Below are positions 59,284 to 64,000 of a DNA stretch of 64,000 nt, piece after piece. Source of the DNA: Utricularia gibba (Eukaryota; Streptophyta; Magnoliopsida; Lamiales; Lentibulariaceae); NCBI GenBank assembly GCA_002189035.1, contig CM007989.1, positions 5,115,001 to 5,179,000 on the forward strand, in the 5' to 3' direction. The first letter of the stretch is position 1, and every line of letters begins with the position of its first letter. The notes below the pieces were generated by a model. That model saw only the letters and a list, made by a program, of their open reading frames with translations, was not told where the DNA came from and did no database searches. A program made the position numbers and the translations under genes.

Positions 59284-61245
59284 TCTTTCAAGGGCTAAAA
59301 AATCTTGTTTACCAACTTTAATGGTCGTTCATGTCCCCAACGAAGAATAATGAAGAAGTAAATTAATTCTGATCCATGGGTGACAACATCCTTGAAAGCA
59401 GAATTTGATCAGATGAAAACCGTACACCGAAATGAGAACACCGAAGAGAAGTCTTTCATTTTATCAATCAATGACTTAGAATCCAATGATTAAGTGCACA
59501 GCGTCCTTCAGTTGCTAAAATGGCATTGGAGGAAGTTCCCTATTTATTTGAAACATTTTGTGTTAGCTTTTTTACACTTGAAGAGTTGCCAAGTCGGAAG
59601 ATCTCTTTATCGGAGTCGATAAAATGGCGTGAAACGTGTTTATTATACGAATTTAATGTTGATCAAACGTTTGGTATGTGAAACTGAGATTAAGAAGATT
59701 TTGTTTAAAATTTTCCTCTTATTATCTTCTCGTCGGTGATGGAGGTCTAGCAGCTTTCCTCTCATTATCTTGTTGGTCTTTTCGAGCATGGATATGCATC
59801 TGATCCGAAGGAATCAACTCATTTTACTTCTTATTATCAAAATTTATTTTATGAATATATGGATAATATAATTTAGATATCTTTAAAACTTAACTGGATG
59901 TTGGTTATTTGAACATTTGAACTGCCATTTTGCCTTCTGGTCGATTTACTTGCAAGGCTTCCTTGGGGCCGCGTTGGCTTAATATACCTCTACAAAATAT
60001 TTTTTGGTAGAATAGCTTTCTTCTGTAAGTCAATTATTTTTAGCATAGCCATTTATTGTTAAATAATTATTTTTCCTTATTATGTATTTAAATTGATATA
60101 TAAAATCCTATTTATTAAATTTAGTTTTATATTACAATTTTTTATTTTAAAATATATCTTTTATAAAGTAAAAAAGTAAATTTAAAAAAATTATAATGCA
60201 TTGTAATATAACAAACTCTATTAATAATTTTATATATTTAAATACTTATTTAATTTTAACAACATTATTAATCCTAATTTTTAAGTAAATAATAATAATA
60301 ATAATAATATTTATTTTAACATGACTTATAATTATTTAATATATTTTTTAATTAAAAATATAAACAGAATTTCACACTCCATTACACATGGGTGAGAGTT
60401 ATGAGATGCTGATATGAAAGTTAATCCCCACTATGCCCCCACTACACACGGATGTGTGTTTCCGTCGTATATAATCATACTTTACTAATGCTTATGACCC
60501 ACAACTGTGTACTATTTTTATAAAGCTACTAAACATGAATTATGTATAATCTATACTCGTGTATTATTTTTACAAATTTATTGGCATAGATTATTCATAA
60601 CACATATCTGGATACTCATTATTTATATAAAATAGTATACAATGACATCATCAAAATTGTGTACGATGATCGTAGACATTAGACATATGTTTTATATATT
60701 CCTTATGTAATAAATACATAATTATCCTATAATCTGTATACATCTAATCTATACTTCTCACAAACTTTTATATTTATCAAAGTATGATTAATTTGTATGA
60801 ACAAGGATTATTTATGAATTTGAATATTTAAATTAATGTATCTCAGGGATAGGATGATGCATGATTACGTCTATGTGAAGTCGGTATCTAATACAATAAC
60901 TTCAAATTTAAACAAATAAGTTATACGTGTACCACTTTAGTACAAACTAAACATTTGACAAACAAATACAAGAACCAACACATAGTCAACTAAATTATGA
61001 GCGTGAGTTATGTACAATCTACACATGCATGCTATTTCTTATAGGGATACAACTGTGAATTATGTATAATCTTGTTCACATATTAACAATTTTTATAATA
61101 ATTAAAATTGATTTCAATATATATTATTAAATTGAAAATATTTTTTTAATAATAATTAAAAATGAATAAATAAAATACATATCTAGTATAAACGTGGATT
61201 ATATAACCATGTGCGTAGAAAGTAAGTGGCTTATAGTCATGCTCT
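59284..61245. other. Intergenic sequence with a duplicated segment
   Basis: The segment 59287-59450 repeats 43886-44040 (shared GGCTAAAAAATC, CAACTTTAATGG and TTTGATCAGATGAAAACC-type stretches). The rest is AT-rich with no gene signal. Confidence 0.5.
60289..60309. repeat. (AAT)n microsatellite
   Basis: Seven tandem AAT units inside very AT-rich DNA. Confidence 0.85.
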
Positions 61246-62308
61246 TGATAATTAAATTTATGTCACTTATATTTATACTTTTTACAAGTTAGTTAGGTTA
61301 GTTTCATATTTCTTTTATTTCATTTTTTCTATACTTTTAGATAAATTTTATATCTTTTGTATAAACTTGATTTTTTTGTAGAAAAAATGTGTTTTATGGA
61401 CTAAGATAATGTCGATCTAAATTAGAGGAAATTGTAGTGGTCTTGGTGGACTTAAATATTTGGGCTATATAGATGAAGACTCAATGAATCATGTATTAGA
61501 AAATTCAGATAAAAAATTTGATACGATCTCATCAACAATGTCCAGCAAATCTCCATTCTATATAAAGGCTTGAATACCAAACTGATGGAAATCCCGGAGT
61601 CTTTGAGATAGTGCAAGAGTCCAGAATCGAGTCTAGCATTTGTTGTTTTCCTTTTTTTTCATCATCTTTCATATATTAAAGTTGAGTATATATGTGTAGG
61701 TGCTTGCAATTAAAATCTGCACTAAAGACTTGTTTGCACAAGTTTATTGCGCATGTCACTGTCATACCATGTTCTTCAATATTTAATTTGGGTTTGATTC
61801 TATTTGTACAATGTTTTTGTTACCAAAGTATTGCGGAACAATCTCGGATTGGTCTTAAATACCTAAAGAGAAGGGTTTAGTCAAATATCATTAGTTAGGC
61901 ACATTACGTTCATTCTATCTGTTAGAGTGTGAGATTTAGAGGGTAAGGATTGAACATAAAGAAAAAATGGATTATCACAATAGATAAAGTGCCTCTGATA
62001 GCGTAATTGACTTTATAATCTCATTAAACAAAGTATAGTGTCGTAACGGTTATCGAGTAACATCATCTTAGAATAACATCTTCAAAACTTACACAGTTAA
62101 GTAAATTTTCAAGGTTTGCACACATACATGGAATATTTTTAGAAAAGTGGAACTTAAATCTAAACTATTTTTTATATTATTTTTTAAAATCACTTTTTTA
62201 CTTTATTTTTGGTCCTTTTTAAGTAATTATTTTAAAGAATTAATTTTCTATTGATACGATTCTATTTATTAGTTTGATTGTTTCGATGCATTTATAGAAT
62301 TACCATTA
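61246..62308 (+). mobile_element. Older gypsy solo LTR, family C (copy C4)
   Basis: It begins TGATAATTAAATTTATGTCACTT and ends TTACCATTA (expected ATCA). Flanks GCTCT (61241-61245) and GCTGT (62309-62313) differ by one base. It follows C2 throughout with many substitutions, so it is an old copy. Confidence 0.8.
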
Positions 62309-62313
62309 GCTGT

Positions 62314-62639
62314 TTGTACATACATGGATTATACATAAGAATAGGGTAGGTTGCAAGCCATCCTTACTATTATGTAATTAGGAAAAAAATTATTTTTTTA
62401 TGTTGATTATTATTATGTATTTAATTATTATAAATTTAAATAAATGTGAAAATAAAATATAATTAAAATGAAATATATTTTATTATTATAAATTCATAAA
62501 TATATTTAATGAATTAATAAATTTTGTTACGAGTGAAAATTGGTTGAGTGGGTCGGGCCGACTTTCCGGTTATGGATGTGATCAGAAAGACAACTTTTTT
62601 GTATACTTCTTTCCGTGATCTGTTCGGTTTGACCAGATG
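62314..62639. other. AT-rich intergenic sequence
   Basis: No gene or element was recognised. Confidence 0.5.
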
Positions 62640-63055
62640 AGATGAATGCAGGTAGAGATTTTTTACGTGAAAACCACCGTAAGGCGGAAAAACCACGGAA
62701 CTGTCGGAGCTTGCCGGAAAAGACTTCTACTAGATGTAAGTGGTGAAGAGAAGTACAAGTTAGGAGGCTTAGGATCCAATCCTTCCCCCGTCATGATTTT
62801 TGTTATTTATAGAGGAGGCCGATCTAGCCGATTCCTCGATTCTGTAGGTGTCGGTTACTTTTGCGCCTGCTATGCGATCTTGCTTTTCAGATATCGGCCG
62901 CCTGTTTTGATCTTGCTTTTTAGACTGTGTCATACGGCCATCGCTGTCAAATTTCTGATACATATCGGCCTGTCGATTGACGTTATCTTGTCAGAGCTTC
63001 TTTTGACAGCCTTTCAAAAGCCGATTATCCCCAATCGATTTACACCTCATAAAAT
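62640..63055. repeat. Repeat segment related to the A1 LTR interior
   Basis: Bases 62806-63055 align in order with 4061-4325, sharing GCAGGTGTCGGTT-like, GCGATCTTGCTTTT, TCGGxCTGTCG and AAGCCGxTTATCC motifs, at roughly 70% by eye. Upstream (62640-62800) is GC-richer than its surroundings and may belong to the same LTR-like unit. No ends were identified. Confidence 0.6.
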
Positions 63056-63585
63056 TTATTAGAGAAATAAAAGCAATGTAAATTAATAATATAAATACAA
63101 ATTATTAGAAAATTTATATATTAAATAACATTACTAAATTTTAAACTCAGATTCAGTTACATAGTTTAATTTTGGATTTTGTGTAATAATATGATCTATT
63201 AGGATTTATGCATTTGTATATTTCATTGATATTTTAATTACTTAGATATTTCAATTGAATTTAGATACATATATTTAGATTTCCATTGATATGAACTACA
63301 GTAATGTATCTACGCAGGGTGCTTTTGCAATAGAAATTATAGGATTTGGAAGAAAGTGACACATTGCAAAAACAATTCGAAGCATGAGCATTCATTCAAT
63401 AATGAATTCTAGTGACACCCACCAAATAGCCAATTTTTCGGACAGGGTCTTTTACACGCTACCTTCTTGAAAGAACTCTAATTCCCATGACATCTGAAAT
63501 GTTAGCACGATTGATAATTAATCCCAAGTTGATTTCCCTATGGACGCTACCCTTCTCGTCTGCAGATTTATCTTAATGTAGTTAT
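63056..63585. other. Downstream region of the PLATZ gene
   Basis: It probably contains the 3' UTR and terminator of the PLATZ gene. No other feature is supported. Confidence 0.45.
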
Positions 63586-63966
63586 TCAGAAAGGTGCTCG
63601 TCGTGGTATTCCCTTCCTTCTCCTCTTCCGAATAGGCAGAGCGGTTGAACCTTTTTCCTCTTCCCCTCTCTTCCTCGTCAACTCTTGCTTTGTTTTCACG
63701 CTCATCAACTGCTTCTCATCTCCTCTTAGGCTAATCACCTGTTCATGGACCATACACTGAATCGAACACCACTCTGAACCAGGAACATTGATTCTCGCAT
63801 TACATCTCCTGCAGCAATGATCCCCACTTTTTCTAACCCCTTCGGAATTCGGCGCCAGTTGCAGAACTGCCTCATGGTTGATGCGGTACACCCTAATGCG
63901 GGAGACGTCCAAGTACTTGCAGATCTCCGACACTCGGACCATCGTCTGCTTAGACGCCCTGGTGAT
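63586..63966 (-). CDS. PLATZ zinc-dependent DNA-binding protein, C-terminal exon (partial)
   Basis: The frame ends at TGA 63586-63588. An AG acceptor at 63967-63968 begins the exon with ITRASKQTMVRVSEI, the position of a conserved intron before the Q-I-R-R-like strand in this family. The zinc motif CRRCNARINVPGSEWCSIQC fits C-x2-C-x11-C-x3-C, the second PLATZ cysteine set. A basic tail ends in RKRRRKGIPRRAPF, also typical of PLATZ. These proteins bind A/T-rich DNA and repress transcription in the nucleus. The first zinc set (His/Cys) lies beyond the window, so the gene is incomplete here. The precise paralogue is not determined. Confidence 0.9.
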   Translation of the reverse strand: MTRASKQTMVRVSEICKYLDVSRIRVYRINHEAVLQLAPNSEGVRKSGDHCCRRCNARINVPGSEWCSIQCMVHEQVISLRGDEKQLMSVKTKQELTRKRGEEEKGSTALPIRKRRRKGIPRRAPF

Positions 63967-64000
63967 CTGCCACCACCAAGAAACTCATTGTCAGCCACAA

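Noticed and set aside
1-64000. CRISPR arrays, bacterial operons or transferred bacterial genes
   Set aside because: None seen. Gene structure and repeats are those of a plant nuclear genome.
1-64000. tRNA or rRNA genes
   Set aside because: No cloverleaf or rRNA-like sequence was noticed by eye. The tRNA-Asp-like 18-mers are primer sites of retrotransposons. A covariance-model scan would be needed to exclude small RNAs.

Overview
This window is flowering-plant nuclear DNA, most likely from a eudicot. It holds a small island of host genes inside a dense bed of Ty3/gypsy (Athila/Tat-type) and Ty1/copia retrotransposon debris. The evidence is GT-AG introns, chloroplast and organelle protein families found only in plants, and primer binding sites that match the 3' end of plant tRNA-Asp. 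The species cannot be named from the sequence.

Host genes. An intronless P-class pentatricopeptide repeat (PPR) gene lies at 25264-27426 (+). A nine-exon chloroplast iron superoxide dismutase gene of the FSD2 type lies at 27523-29347 (-). The two converge, with 96 bp between their stop codons. The right edge (63586-63966, -) holds the last part of a PLATZ zinc-dependent DNA-binding protein gene whose 5' exons lie beyond the window. No other convincing host gene was found.

Left block (1-20429). A minus-strand Athila-type element (copy A1) runs off the left edge. It carries a 244-bp Tourist-like MITE in its gag-pol region, and its 5' LTR (3600-6213) is split by a copia-type solo LTR. Next comes an integrase remnant of another element, split by a gypsy solo LTR (6628-8021). 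A full-length Athila-type element follows at 8909-20424. It has two 1.2-kb LTRs, a GTGCT target-site duplication (TSD), a tRNA-Asp primer site, gag, protease, RT, RNase H, integrase and an extra 3' ORF. It is inactivated by stops and frameshifts.

Middle (20430-41417). Solo and truncated LTRs surround the two host genes. A four-layer nest sits at 29954-32842: LTR family C is interrupted by an A-like LTR, which is interrupted by another family C LTR. A decayed gypsy fragment (primer site plus gag) is at 35729-36180, and a solo family A LTR at 37515-38679.

Right block (41418-64000). A family B solo LTR contains a family C LTR. A copia 3' end with its LTR follows. A second, more damaged copy of the A element (A2) spans 46146-52818. 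A copia pseudogene (52830-59027) is split by about 4 kb that includes another family B solo LTR. A further family C solo LTR (61246-62308) precedes the PLATZ gene.

I see no undescribed enzyme system. The most unusual signals concern retroelement structure: LTR truncations that recur at one palindrome, palindromes at a similar offset in unrelated LTR families, a mosaic LTR, and a stop codon shared by two element copies. Several TSDs and two empty sites support the nesting order. All comparisons were made by eye.
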